Source of the DNA: Psychroserpens luteus
Lineage (GTDB): Bacteria; Bacteroidota; Bacteroidia; Flavobacteriales; Flavobacteriaceae
Direction of reading: 5' to 3'
Assembly: GCF_015319355.1 (NCBI RefSeq)
Contig: NZ_JADILU010000002.1
Coordinates: 248,001-312,000 of the forward strand
DNA length: 64,000 nucleotides
Shown: positions 18,812-27,742 of the stretch, piece after piece
Numbering within the stretch: position 1 is the first letter of the stretch
How the letters are laid out: the number at the start of each line of letters is the position of its first letter
Program-made: the position numbers and the translations under genes
Notes under the pieces: generated by a model
The model's input: the letters and a program-made list of their open reading frames with translations, nothing else
Told to the model about the DNA's origin: nothing
The model's database searches: none

Positions 18812-19801
18812 TTAAAGGCTTCCGTCGTCATCAAAATCATCTGTTCTTTTTTTCTTGCCTTTTTTCTTTTTCTTAGGTTTTCGTTTGTCGGCAGCATCTC
18901 TAGAATTCCCATTATCCGTTTCTTTATCAACATGGAAATCGAAGCGGTACGACATTCCGAAGTTAATACCAAAAACAGAAGGCGTATCCTTACTGTTAAA
19001 GGTAACAGCAGTATCTAATTGAAAATCTTTACTCCATAAATAACCACCTCCAAAACGGAATAAGTTATCTGCATAAAAATCACTTTTGATACCTTGTGTT
19101 TCTGCAAAAATCACCCATTGCGGACTGAAAGAATGCGTAAGTGTTATGATATATTGAAATTCTGAGTAATCTGTACCAATTTTATCCATTAATAAATTAG
19201 TCACTAAAACCCAACCTCCAGAAAAATTATTTTGAGAAGCCACCATGATTTTTGGACTAAAACCTTCAATTCCTGGTCCTGTGTATGGATTATTTTTTGT
19301 GTCAAAATTAGCACCTGCATATACTGCAACTGCAGGGATTAGAGATTTCCATTTGAAAGAATGGTTAGCGTGATAACTGTATAAATTTGGTTTTTCTTCT
19401 TCACCATCAGCAGTTTTATAAGGGTCATAAACTAAATATTTTGCTCCAATTGTAAATTGCTTAAAATTAGACCGTTTATCTTCTGTAGAAATAGTAGAAC
19501 GATTATCTGTAAATGTATCGTTTTGATAAGTTCCTTCTATATTAAGTTCTAATTGCTCAAAAAGAAGTCCGTAACGAGCTGTAAAATCAGCTCCAAAACC
19601 AGAAACTTCATATTTTAAAGGTGTATGCTTTTCATTTATGATATAAGGTCCAACCTCTAATTGTGCAACATTTGTTCCTACGGAAAAAGCACTTTTAGAG
19701 ACACCTGGTCTGTTAGAATTAATCACCTCAGTATATTGGGCAAACATAAACTGAGCACATAGAAATGTTGTAAAAATGAGTGCTTTTTTGATGTGTTTCA
19801 T
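18812..19801 (-). CDS. Outer-membrane beta-barrel protein with charged tail
   Basis: A 329-residue exported protein. It has a signal peptide (FTTFLCAQFMFAQ) followed by alternating strands (NRPGVSKSAFSVGTNVAQLE, GMSYRFDFHV), resembling the MetA-pathway/transporter-like outer-membrane family. The C-terminus extends beyond the barrel as a Lys/Arg-rich segment (KRKPKKKKKGKKKR) and ends acidic, DDFDDDGSL. A minus-strand -7 box (TATATTTG, complement of 19819-19826) lies just upstream, making it the first gene of the operon with the GNAT-like protein and the permease. Confidence 0.75.
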   Translation of the reverse strand: MKHIKKALIFTTFLCAQFMFAQYTEVINSNRPGVSKSAFSVGTNVAQLEVGPYIINEKHTPLKYEVSGFGADFTARYGLLFEQLELNIEGTYQNDTFTDNRSTISTEDKRSNFKQFTIGAKYLVYDPYKTADGEEEKPNLYSYHANHSFKWKSLIPAVAVYAGANFDTKNNPYTGPGIEGFSPKIMVASQNNFSGGWVLVTNLLMDKIGTDYSEFQYIITLTHSFSPQWVIFAETQGIKSDFYADNLFRFGGGYLWSKDFQLDTAVTFNSKDTPSVFGINFGMSYRFDFHVDKETDNGNSRDAADKRKPKKKKKGKKKRTDDFDDDGSL

Positions 19802-19880
19802 AGGTTGTTGATTAAATTCAAATATAGAGATTTTATATAATTTTTAAGTATTTATAACAGTAATTATATAGAGATAATTG

Positions 19881-19888
19881 TATTTTTG
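19881..19888 (+). promoter_or_regulatory. -7 promoter box TATTTTTG
   Basis: It matches TAnnTTTG, 15 bases before ATG 19904. No clear -33 TTG is present. Its last three bases form a TTG that could be mistaken for a start codon. Confidence 0.5.
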
Positions 19889-19903
19889 AATAAATTTAAT
19901 TTA

Positions 19904-20185
19904 ATGTTACAAGAAGCATCATTATATGGTTTTGTGAGAACCATTCTTATTATAGTTTTGGTGTACTACGCTATAAAAATATTAACGCGCTTTTTTGCGC
20001 CTTATTTTATGCGTTACATGTCAAAGAAAATGCAAGAAAAGTTTGAAGGTCAATTTGGTCAACAGCAGCAACGACAACAACCTAAGCAAAAAGAAGGTGA
20101 AACCGTTATTGATAAAATGCCTAATAGAGATTCCTCTTCAAATAATAAAGTAGGCGAATATATCGATTACGAAGAAGTTGATTAA
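19904..20185 (+). CDS. DUF4834-like small membrane protein
   Basis: A 93-residue protein with one membrane helix (about 8-27, FVRTILIIVLVYYAIKILTR) followed by a basic amphipathic stretch and a Gln-rich, charged tail that ends KVGEYIDYEEVD, the conserved end of DUF4834 proteins in Bacteroidota. The function is unknown. ATG 19904 is chosen because the upstream TTG (19886) is inside the promoter box. The YfhO gene follows on the same strand after 134 bases. Confidence 0.7.
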   Translation: MLQEASLYGFVRTILIIVLVYYAIKILTRFFAPYFMRYMSKKMQEKFEGQFGQQQQRQQPKQKEGETVIDKMPNRDSSSNNKVGEYIDYEEVD

Positions 20186-20319
20186 TCACTCTGCGTAGTA
20201 TTAAAACGTTTTATTTTTTACTTCGGAAATTTTAATGACTCACACTTTGTAGCCTTTTTAAGTCCTATCTTTTAAAAAAAATAACTACTTTTCAGAATCA
20301 TTCAATTTAATAGCGTTTC

Positions 20320-22746
20320 ATGCAATTTTCATTTAAAAAATTTCTGCCTCATTTATTGGTTTTAGTTGGTTTTGTAGCCATTTCACTTGCTTATTTTAGT
20401 CCAGTTTTACAAGGGAAGAAAATATATCAAAGCGATATCATGCATTATATTGGTATGGCTGAGCAACAAAAAGAATTTAAAGCCACTACAGGACAAGAAA
20501 CCTATTGGACTAACAGTGCGTTTGGTGGAATGCCAACCTACCAATTAGGAGCACGATATCCACATAATTATATCAAAAAATTAGATTCTGTTTTGCGTTT
20601 TTTACCGCGTCCAGCAGATTATCTCTTCATTTATTTCATAGGATTTTACATTTTATTACTCTGTCTTAAAGTAGATTACAAACTAGCTGCTTTGGGAGCA
20701 TTAGCCTTTGGTTTCTCTACCTATCTCATCATTATTCTTGGTGTAGGACATAATAGTAAAGCGCATGCAATAGCCTATATGCCAATGGTTCTCGCAGGAA
20801 TTGTACTCACCTTTAGGCAAAAGTATATTGGAGGTTTTCTACTCACAGCAGTTGCTTTGGGTTTAGAAATAGGAGCCAATCATTTCCAAATGACGTATTA
20901 TTTAATGCTGTTAGTTCTAGTTTTAGGAATTGCTTATTTAGTAGATGCGTTTAGAAAAAATATGTTGCCACACTTCTTTAAATCCGTTGGTTTAATGGTC
21001 GTTGCGCTCATCTTAGCCATTGGTCTCAATGCCACCAATATTCTAGCAACACAAGAATACGTTAAAGAAAGTACACGTGGACAAAGTGAATTAACCATCA
21101 ATCCAGACGGTTCTCCAAAAGAAGTGAGTTCTGGTTTGAGTAAAGAATATATTACTGAGTATAGCTACGGAAAGTTAGAAACCTTCAACCTTTTCATTCC
21201 AAGATTTTTAGGAGGAGGAAGCGGAGAAGATGTTGGTAAAGACTCAGAGATTTACAAGTTTTTTAGAAACATAGGAGCAACTCCTGTACAAGCCTTGCAA
21301 GAATCTCAAAATGCACCTACTTATTGGGGAGAACAAACCATTGTAGAAGCACCAGCTTATATAGGAGCAGTGATGATTTTCTTATTTGTTTTTGCATTGT
21401 TTTTAGTGAGAGGTCGTTTAAAATGGTGGCTTGTTGGAGGAACAATCTTATCTCTTTTATTATCCTACGGAAAAAATCTAGGGTTTCTAACCGATTTCTT
21501 TATTGATTACGTACCACTTTATAATAAGTTTAGAGCAGTAAGTTCAATCCAAGTGATTGTAGAATTGTGTGTTCCAGTATTGGCGATTTTCGGATTGGTT
21601 AAACTATTCAACGATTTTGATAAAGACGAGCGTAAACTTAAAGCACTCAAAATTTCTTTAGCAATTGTTGGAGGTTTAGCATTGATATTCTTACTCTTTA
21701 AATCAACGTTCTTTGAGTTTGTTGGAGCAAATGATGGTTACTACAGACAAGCGTATGGAGAATACGGTCAAGGCTATATTGATGCGCTTAGAGATGATAG
21801 AAAAGCGTTCTTCACACAAGATACCTTGCGCACATTAATTTTAGTACTGCTATCTGCAGGAACGATTTTTATGTTTATAAAGAAGAAAATTTCTGAAACT
21901 TTAGTCGTCGGTATTTTTGCTATTTTAATATTATTTGATTTAGTAGGAGTTGATAGACGCTATGTGAATACAGATAATTTTGTGTCTGCATACAAAGTTG
22001 ATAAACCGTATCAACCAAATGCAGCAGATCTAGAAATTATGGAAGACAAAGGTCATTTTAGAGTCCTTGATATTTCTACCGAAGGCAGCAGAGCACCAGC
22101 TAGAGCAGCTTATTTTCACAATACATTAAGTGGTTATCACGCAGCAAAATTAAAACGCTTTGATGAGTTGTTTGATTTTCATATTGCTAAAAATAATATG
22201 AATGTTATTAATATGCTTAATGTTAAATACTTTATTGCAGATGAACAAGGGCAAGTATTCCCTTATGTGAATGAAGATGCTAATGGTAATGCGTGGTTTG
22301 TTTCTGAAATTGAAAAACTAGACAACGCAAATGCAGAAATTAAAGCTTTAGATAGTTTGCAAACGTTAACAAAAGCAGTAACAACGGTTTCAGAATTATC
22401 ATCAAAACGTTTCAATGTCGATTCCACAGCAACAATAAATTTAACAGCACATCAACCAAATAAGTTGACGTATAAGTCATCAAACTCAAATGATGGTTTT
22501 GCAGTTTTTTCTGAAATGTACTACGGAAATGGTTGGATAGCAACCATCGATGGAAAAGAAACACCAATCCAACGCGTTGATTATACACTAAGAGGTTTAC
22601 AAATTCCTGCAGGAAATCATGACATTGAATTTAAATTTGAACCTCAAGTGGTACAAACCGGAAGTATGATTGCGCTTGGGAGTTCTGTATTATTAGGACT
22701 GTTGTTGATTGGTGGTGTTTGGTTTGGGTTTAGGAAGGAAGATTAA
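20320..22746 (+). CDS. YfhO-family multi-pass membrane protein
   Basis: 808 residues with about 13 membrane segments and a periplasmic loop after the first (YQSDIMHYIGMAEQQKEF, WTNSAFGGMPTYQL), the YfhO signature. YfhO proteins are GT-C-like membrane proteins implicated in adding sugars to envelope polymers from lipid-linked donors. The C-terminal region is an extracytoplasmic beta domain before a last helix. The neighbouring glycosyltransferase and flippase support a role in surface-glycan assembly. Confidence 0.85.
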   Translation: MQFSFKKFLPHLLVLVGFVAISLAYFSPVLQGKKIYQSDIMHYIGMAEQQKEFKATTGQETYWTNSAFGGMPTYQLGARYPHNYIKKLDSVLRFLPRPADYLFIYFIGFYILLLCLKVDYKLAALGALAFGFSTYLIIILGVGHNSKAHAIAYMPMVLAGIVLTFRQKYIGGFLLTAVALGLEIGANHFQMTYYLMLLVLVLGIAYLVDAFRKNMLPHFFKSVGLMVVALILAIGLNATNILATQEYVKESTRGQSELTINPDGSPKEVSSGLSKEYITEYSYGKLETFNLFIPRFLGGGSGEDVGKDSEIYKFFRNIGATPVQALQESQNAPTYWGEQTIVEAPAYIGAVMIFLFVFALFLVRGRLKWWLVGGTILSLLLSYGKNLGFLTDFFIDYVPLYNKFRAVSSIQVIVELCVPVLAIFGLVKLFNDFDKDERKLKALKISLAIVGGLALIFLLFKSTFFEFVGANDGYYRQAYGEYGQGYIDALRDDRKAFFTQDTLRTLILVLLSAGTIFMFIKKKISETLVVGIFAILILFDLVGVDRRYVNTDNFVSAYKVDKPYQPNAADLEIMEDKGHFRVLDISTEGSRAPARAAYFHNTLSGYHAAKLKRFDELFDFHIAKNNMNVINMLNVKYFIADEQGQVFPYVNEDANGNAWFVSEIEKLDNANAEIKALDSLQTLTKAVTTVSELSSKRFNVDSTATINLTAHQPNKLTYKSSNSNDGFAVFSEMYYGNGWIATIDGKETPIQRVDYTLRGLQIPAGNHDIEFKFEPQVVQTGSMIALGSSVLLGLLLIGGVWFGFRKED

Positions 22747-22748
22747 TT

Positions 22749-22818
22749 GTCATTCCTGCGCAGGCAGGAATCCAGAATTAATAAAAAACTAATAGATTCC
22801 TGCCTTCGCAGGAATGAC
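22749..22818. repeat. Inverted pair of REP-like palindromes
   Basis: Two copies of ATTCCTGC...GCAGGAAT (22752-22771 and 22796-22815), each palindromic, lie in opposite orientation about 20 bases apart; the outer 24 bases of the pair are complementary except for one position. The right copy runs up to the glycosyltransferase start and contains a false ATG (22814). A single copy occurs at 34146. Confidence 0.7.
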
Positions 22819-22822
22819 AAAA

Positions 22823-24103
22823 ATGAGTAAAACAAAAGTACTTATCATCACATACTATTGGCCACCAGCTGGAGGTCCAGGAGTTCAACGATGGTTGAAG
22901 TTTGTAAAATATTTACCTGAGTTTGGTGTTGAACCCATTGTCTATTGCCCAGAAAATCCAAGTTATCCAATTGTTGATGAGAGTTTATTGAGTGAAGTTT
23001 CTTCAGAAATAAAAATCATTAAACAACCCATAAGCGAACCTTATCGTTTTGCTAGTATGCTTTCAAAAAAGGATTCTAAACAGATTAGCTCTGGTGTGAT
23101 TCCGAAGAAAAAAAAGCAAAGTATTATGCAACGTTTAATGTTGTACGTAAGAGGTAATTTTTTTATACCTGATGCGAGAAAGAATTGGGTAAAACCATCG
23201 GTAGAATTTCTCAACGATTATATTAAACAAAACAATATCAAAACCATAATTACAACTGGTCCACCACATAGTTTACATCTCATTGGCTTACAATTAAAAG
23301 CGCAACTAGGAGTGAAGTGGCTGGCAGATTTTAGAGATCCTTGGACAACCATTGGTTATCATAAACAGTTGAAACTTTCAAAATCTTCTGCAGAAAAACA
23401 TAGAGCATTAGAATCACAAGTTTTGCAAAGCGCAGATGAGATTATCGTCACCAGTGAAAATACCAAAAAAGAGTTTTTATCCAAAACAAAACAACCTATA
23501 ACCGTTATTACCAATGGTTATGATGCTCATAAAATTGAGCGACCAGAAAAAGACAAAAAATTTACGTTAGCTCATATTGGTTCATTACTATCTGAAAGAA
23601 ACCCAAAGCAATTATGGGCATCTTTAAAAGAACTCATTGACGAGAATGAAAATTTCCGAAGTGAATTTGAGCTAAAATTAATAGGCGTTGTGAGTGAAGA
23701 TGTTTTGCAAACACTCAAAGAATTTCAATTAGAACCTTACATTAATACTGTTGGTTATGTAACTCATGAGGAAGCAATAAAAGCCCAAATGGCATCTCGT
23801 GTATTGTTGATGGTAGAAATAGATTCTGCAGATACGAAAGTTATTATTCCAGGTAAAATATTTGAATATATGGCTTCGGGAACTCCAATTATTGCGGTAG
23901 GTCCAAAAGAATCTGATGTAGAAACCATTTTAAAATCAACAAATACAGGTCGTTATTTTTATTACGACGATAAAGAAAAAATTAAATCACAAATTTTGTT
24001 GTATTTTGAAGCTTTTAAATCCAATTCTTTAACTGTAAATGCGATTGGATTGGAGCAGTATAGTAGAAAATCACTAACCAAAGTATTGTCTGGAATTATC
24101 TAA
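22823..24103 (+). CDS. Family 4-type glycosyltransferase
   Basis: A cytoplasmic sugar transferase of about 426 residues with GT-B fold. The N-terminal Rossmann half begins KVLIITYYWPPAGGPGVQRW, the usual glycine-rich acceptor loop; the C-terminal half has the nucleotide-sugar motif FEYMASGTPIIAVGP with the conserved E-(x7)-E type region. ATG 22823 (MSKTKV) is preferred because ATG 22814 belongs to the repeat. The stop overlaps the start of the flippase gene (TAATG). Confidence 0.85.
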   Translation: MSKTKVLIITYYWPPAGGPGVQRWLKFVKYLPEFGVEPIVYCPENPSYPIVDESLLSEVSSEIKIIKQPISEPYRFASMLSKKDSKQISSGVIPKKKKQSIMQRLMLYVRGNFFIPDARKNWVKPSVEFLNDYIKQNNIKTIITTGPPHSLHLIGLQLKAQLGVKWLADFRDPWTTIGYHKQLKLSKSSAEKHRALESQVLQSADEIIVTSENTKKEFLSKTKQPITVITNGYDAHKIERPEKDKKFTLAHIGSLLSERNPKQLWASLKELIDENENFRSEFELKLIGVVSEDVLQTLKEFQLEPYINTVGYVTHEEAIKAQMASRVLLMVEIDSADTKVIIPGKIFEYMASGTPIIAVGPKESDVETILKSTNTGRYFYYDDKEKIKSQILLYFEAFKSNSLTVNAIGLEQYSRKSLTKVLSGII

Positions 24104-25563
24104 TGGGAATCGTTCTTCATCAATCCTTAAGAAACACAATTACAACCTATTTAGGTTTTGGTTTAGGAGCTATTAGTACACTTTTTTTATACACCAATTT
24201 TATAAGTGCTGAATATTACGGACTCGTAGCTTACATACTCTCTGCAGCAAATATTATGATGCCTTTATTGGCTTTTGGAGCACACAATACGATTGTAAAA
24301 TTCTATTCTACATTTAAAACTAAAAACTCACTCAATAGCTTTTTAACATTGATGTTGTTTTTACCAATTGCGCTCTCAATACCTTTGGCTTTTGTTGGTT
24401 ATTTGGCTTATGATACAATTGCAGATTTATTAACTACAAAAAACGAAATTGTTAGAGGCTACCTCTGGTATATTTTTCTCACTGCTTTATCCATGGCATA
24501 TTTTGAGGTATTTTATGCTTGGGTAAAAGTACAGATGCAAACTGTTTTTGGTAATTTTATGAAAGAGGTTTTTCATCGTGTAGGAGTAATGTTACTCTTA
24601 TTTGCAGTCTATTTTAAACTCATAGATATTGACCAGTTTATGCTAGGCATTGTTGGAGTTTACATCTTACGAGCTTTAATTATGATGTTTTATGCGTTTA
24701 GCAGAAGACTACCAGTGTTTAGGTTTAATAGAATAGATAAACTGAGTTCTATTTTAAAGTATTCATCACTTATTATTATTGCAGGTTCCATTTCAACCAT
24801 CATCTTAGATCTCGATAAATTTATGCTCAATAATTATATCGAAATCGAAAAAGTGGCCTATTACAGCGTTGCAGTTTTTATTGCAACAGTAATTGCGGTT
24901 CCCCAACGAGCCATGCACCAAATATTATTACCACTTACTGCTCAGTTTTTGAACGAGAAAAATAAAGTAGCGCTTAGAGATTTGTATCAGCGAAGTTCAT
25001 TGACTCTATACGTTATTAGCGGATTTATATTTTTACTAATTGTTCTAAATATCAATGAATTATATACTATTATTCCTTCGGAATTTAGTGGTGGATTAAT
25101 CGTCGTTTTCCTTATAAGTATTGCCAAATTATACGACAATCTTTTAGGAAATAACAACGCTATATTATTTAACAGTGATTACTATAGAATGGTGCTTGTT
25201 TTTGGTGTTGTCTTAGCAGTTTTAGCAATCATACTCAACATAATATTAATCCCAATGTATGGTATTAATGGAGCAGGATTAGCAACTTTTATTGCTATTG
25301 TGATTTACAATACGATTAAAATTATTTTTGTAAAACGAAAATTTAATATGCTTCCATTTACTTCGGAAACTTTAAAAATCACAATACTCTTAATTCTTTT
25401 AGTAATTGGGTTCTACTTTTGGGAGTTTCCGTTTCATGCGTATTTAAATATTACATTGAAGTCGATGGCAATAGGAGTAGTGTATGGTTTCTTAATTTAT
25501 AAATTAAATGTTTCTGAAGATATTTCCGAAGTCATAAGAAAATACTTGAGGCTTAAAGCCTAA
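24103..25563 (+). CDS. Polysaccharide flippase (Wzx/MviN-like)
   Basis: 486 residues, about 14 hydrophobic helices, N-terminus QSLRNTITTYLGFGLGAIST as in O-antigen/teichoic-acid flippases. It would move lipid-linked glycan across the inner membrane. It is translationally coupled to the glycosyltransferase (ATG overlaps the TAA by one base). With YfhO it makes a three-gene envelope-glycan unit, but no polymerase or ligase is adjacent. Confidence 0.85.
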   Translation: MGIVLHQSLRNTITTYLGFGLGAISTLFLYTNFISAEYYGLVAYILSAANIMMPLLAFGAHNTIVKFYSTFKTKNSLNSFLTLMLFLPIALSIPLAFVGYLAYDTIADLLTTKNEIVRGYLWYIFLTALSMAYFEVFYAWVKVQMQTVFGNFMKEVFHRVGVMLLLFAVYFKLIDIDQFMLGIVGVYILRALIMMFYAFSRRLPVFRFNRIDKLSSILKYSSLIIIAGSISTIILDLDKFMLNNYIEIEKVAYYSVAVFIATVIAVPQRAMHQILLPLTAQFLNEKNKVALRDLYQRSSLTLYVISGFIFLLIVLNINELYTIIPSEFSGGLIVVFLISIAKLYDNLLGNNNAILFNSDYYRMVLVFGVVLAVLAIILNIILIPMYGINGAGLATFIAIVIYNTIKIIFVKRKFNMLPFTSETLKITILLILLVIGFYFWEFPFHAYLNITLKSMAIGVVYGFLIYKLNVSEDISEVIRKYLRLKA

Positions 25564-25649
25564 AATTGCCTTGTAAATGTTAATCATTGCTAAGTAGGCA
25601 GGAGTCTACTATAAAAGGATATCATTTTCGTGGTTACTAGAATGAGAAA

Positions 25650-25686
25650 GTCCCACAAGGTGCTTTGAGGCATACTCTTATGGGAC
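25650..25686. repeat. Hairpin after the flippase gene
   Basis: GTCCCACAAG (25650-25659) pairs with CTTATGGGAC (25677-25686), with one wobble. There is no T tract, so it is not a standard terminator. The gap 25564-25717 has no reading frame. Confidence 0.35.
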
Positions 25687-25717
25687 AATCTACTAACCAA
25701 CCAAAACTTTAATATTG

Positions 25718-26872
25718 TTATGAGCGAGATCTTGTCTTGCTCGTTCCAGAACTTCTTCCTGTAGATGATGTTCTTGAACTTGATTTTTTTACTTGCGACT
25801 GACTTCTAGATTGTGTTGCACCACTTGAAGTTGTACTTCGCTTGTTACTAGATATACGTGTATTTGTTGTTTTTGGTTTTCTAACACTCGTATTTTTATT
25901 AACCGTTCTAGGTGTTGCTTTTCTATTAGACACAGTTCTAGGTGATTTGGTCACATTTGTAGTTCTTGGTGTAACTGTTCTAGGTGTTGATGTTCTAGGT
26001 GTCACTCTTGTGTCATTACTTTTTGTTCTTGGAGTTCTCGTATTTCTTGGTGTAGACGTTTGTCCTTGAGTTGTTCTTGGAGTTGATGTTGTTGCTCTAT
26101 CACCTCTATTTGTTGTTCTTGGTGTAGAAGTTAAACTTCTGTTATCTCCACGTCTTGGTGTAGCTTCTTGTCTGTAACGATCATTCATTGTTGAACCTCT
26201 ACGATTTGTTGTCGCTACTGCACCTCGTCTGCTATTTACTCTTACAGGTTGTCTATAATTATCTCTATATGGTCTGTAATATGTATGTCTTACAGGTGTG
26301 TAATATTGTCTATATGGTCTTGCATATACAACACAGTAATTTACTGGAGGTATAACATAATACGTGTGCCATGGTCTGTAAACATAAGCTCTATTATATA
26401 CATTTATGAAACCTGTATAATGAGTATATACTCTATTTCTGTTGTAATGAACATACATTCCTCCTAAACGTGTGATACGTCCATAAGAATTATAGTTAAT
26501 ATCTACGTTTCCAATTTGAGTTACACGACCGTAGTAATCATAATAAATTGCTGTGTTTTCAACTTGAATAATTGCTCCAAAATCGTCATACTGTACATAA
26601 GGGTCATAATCATAACCAGAATTAAAACTAATAGAGAAACCTGGTGTGTTGATGCCAACACTTACATCTGGTCCATAATTTTGCATGAAGAAATCAAATT
26701 GCCCATCAGGAAAAACCGAAAATTCGACGCCTCCTTCTACAAATATGAAAGAATTACCATAACCTCTAACATAGTTGTTTGATGTGTTTGATTCTACTGT
26801 GTTGGTGGTTGTTGCGCTTACCGTTGTTCCTACTAGGAGCAAAAGGGTAAAAAGTGATATTAATCTTTTCAT
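25718..26872 (-). CDS. Secreted repeat protein with Thr-Pro-Arg-rich tail
   Basis: 384 residues. A signal peptide (1-20) is followed by a head with FVEGGVEFSVFPDGQFDFF and three or more ~20-residue units of the form YYxYGR-[VI]-x-x-[IL]-G-x-[VM]-x-[IV]-x-Y. The second half (about 200-384) is low-complexity, extremely basic and built from TPRT/TPRTT-type units. The paralogue at 27743-28423 shares the head and the repeat units but not the tail. It is probably a cell-surface or periplasmic protein; the basic tail could bind acidic polymers. The function is unknown, and I recognise no characterised family. Confidence 0.7.
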   Translation of the reverse strand: MKRLISLFTLLLLVGTTVSATTTNTVESNTSNNYVRGYGNSFIFVEGGVEFSVFPDGQFDFFMQNYGPDVSVGINTPGFSISFNSGYDYDPYVQYDDFGAIIQVENTAIYYDYYGRVTQIGNVDINYNSYGRITRLGGMYVHYNRNRVYTHYTGFINVYNRAYVYRPWHTYYVIPPVNYCVVYARPYRQYYTPVRHTYYRPYRDNYRQPVRVNSRRGAVATTNRRGSTMNDRYRQEATPRRGDNRSLTSTPRTTNRGDRATTSTPRTTQGQTSTPRNTRTPRTKSNDTRVTPRTSTPRTVTPRTTNVTKSPRTVSNRKATPRTVNKNTSVRKPKTTNTRISSNKRSTTSSGATQSRSQSQVKKSSSRTSSTGRSSGTSKTRSRS

Positions 26873-27045
26873 AATTGTAAAGTGTTTTTTGATTACAGTT
26901 ATTATAAAACAATTAACGTGCCAAAAACGATAACACTAGTTAGTGTGTTGATTTGTAGTGATTTGTGTAAACGGGTAAATCTACCTACACATATTTCAAT
27001 AGATATAATTAATTTGTTGCTTTATAATTTTAGTAGCGAATAATC

Positions 27046-27651
27046 ATGAATACATTAGAAGAAACGATAACAAAACTAAATCGTGTTAAATTGCCTTTTA
27101 ATTTTAATGCGCAACGAATGCATGACGAATATTTTAAACTCCAACTCAAAGATTTTGAATATTACAATGTGATTCAGTTAAGAGCTCCTGCTCATCTTGT
27201 TGATACATCTTTGCCTTTTCCTCCACCTGCAGATGATTATGCAGATGGTTCATGGACAGATTGGTTAGATACAGATAATTTAAATTCATCACCTTATTTA
27301 AAAAGTATTATAGATTCTTTTAAGGAAATTACAACGGTAACTTTAGTGAGACTACTTCGATTAGCTCCAAAGTCTGAAGTTAAAGAACACACAGACCCAA
27401 CACTTGGCTTAGAAGTTGAAAAATCTGTAATACGATTAACCATTCCAATTTATAATAATGAGGAAACCACATTTTATTTGAATTCTATACCTGTAGATAT
27501 GCAACCTGGAGAGTGTTGGTATTTAAAACTAACAGATCCACATCGGGTTGTAAACTCTGGAGATACAGAACGTGTGAATTTGACGATAGATATGATACCT
27601 AATGAAGATTTGAGAACGCTTATAAAGGAAAGCCATTCGGTAACTAATTGA
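27046..27651 (+). CDS. Aspartyl/asparaginyl beta-hydroxylase-like dioxygenase
   Basis: A 201-residue Fe(II)/2-oxoglutarate enzyme. The iron ligands are visible as H and D in KEHTDPTLG and H in DPHRVVNSG, with the 2-oxoglutarate-binding arginine in DTERVNLTID; the double-stranded beta-helix strand IRLTIPIYNN lies between. It lacks a signal peptide. It stands between two genes for secreted paralogous proteins but on the opposite strand, so a substrate link is only a guess. Confidence 0.8.
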   Translation: MNTLEETITKLNRVKLPFNFNAQRMHDEYFKLQLKDFEYYNVIQLRAPAHLVDTSLPFPPPADDYADGSWTDWLDTDNLNSSPYLKSIIDSFKEITTVTLVRLLRLAPKSEVKEHTDPTLGLEVEKSVIRLTIPIYNNEETTFYLNSIPVDMQPGECWYLKLTDPHRVVNSGDTERVNLTIDMIPNEDLRTLIKESHSVTN

Positions 27652-27661
27652 TTAAAATTAA

Positions 27662-27697
27662 AAAATCCCGAAGGTTTGGGGAAACCTTCGGGATTTT
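27662..27697. terminator. Bidirectional terminator
   Basis: A perfect 16-bp stem, AAAATCCCGAAGGTTT / AAACCTTCGGGATTTT, with a GGGG loop lies between convergent genes. Confidence 0.85.
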
Positions 27698-27742
27698 AGA
27701 TCTATTCACATTAAAGTGAACAACTAATCAATATGTAATCTT

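Noticed and set aside
22814-22822. ATG 22814 as the glycosyltransferase start
   Set aside because: It is part of the GCAGGAATGAC repeat; ATG 22823 gives the natural N-terminus.
25921-26160. Tandem DNA repeat or CRISPR-like array in the TPRT region
   Set aside because: Units are imperfect, variable in length and in-frame with a protein repeat.
26249-26782. Plus-strand frames opposite the secreted repeat protein
   Set aside because: Shadows produced by the repetitive, biased coding sequence on the other strand; Ile/Ser/Tyr-rich composition is not protein-like.
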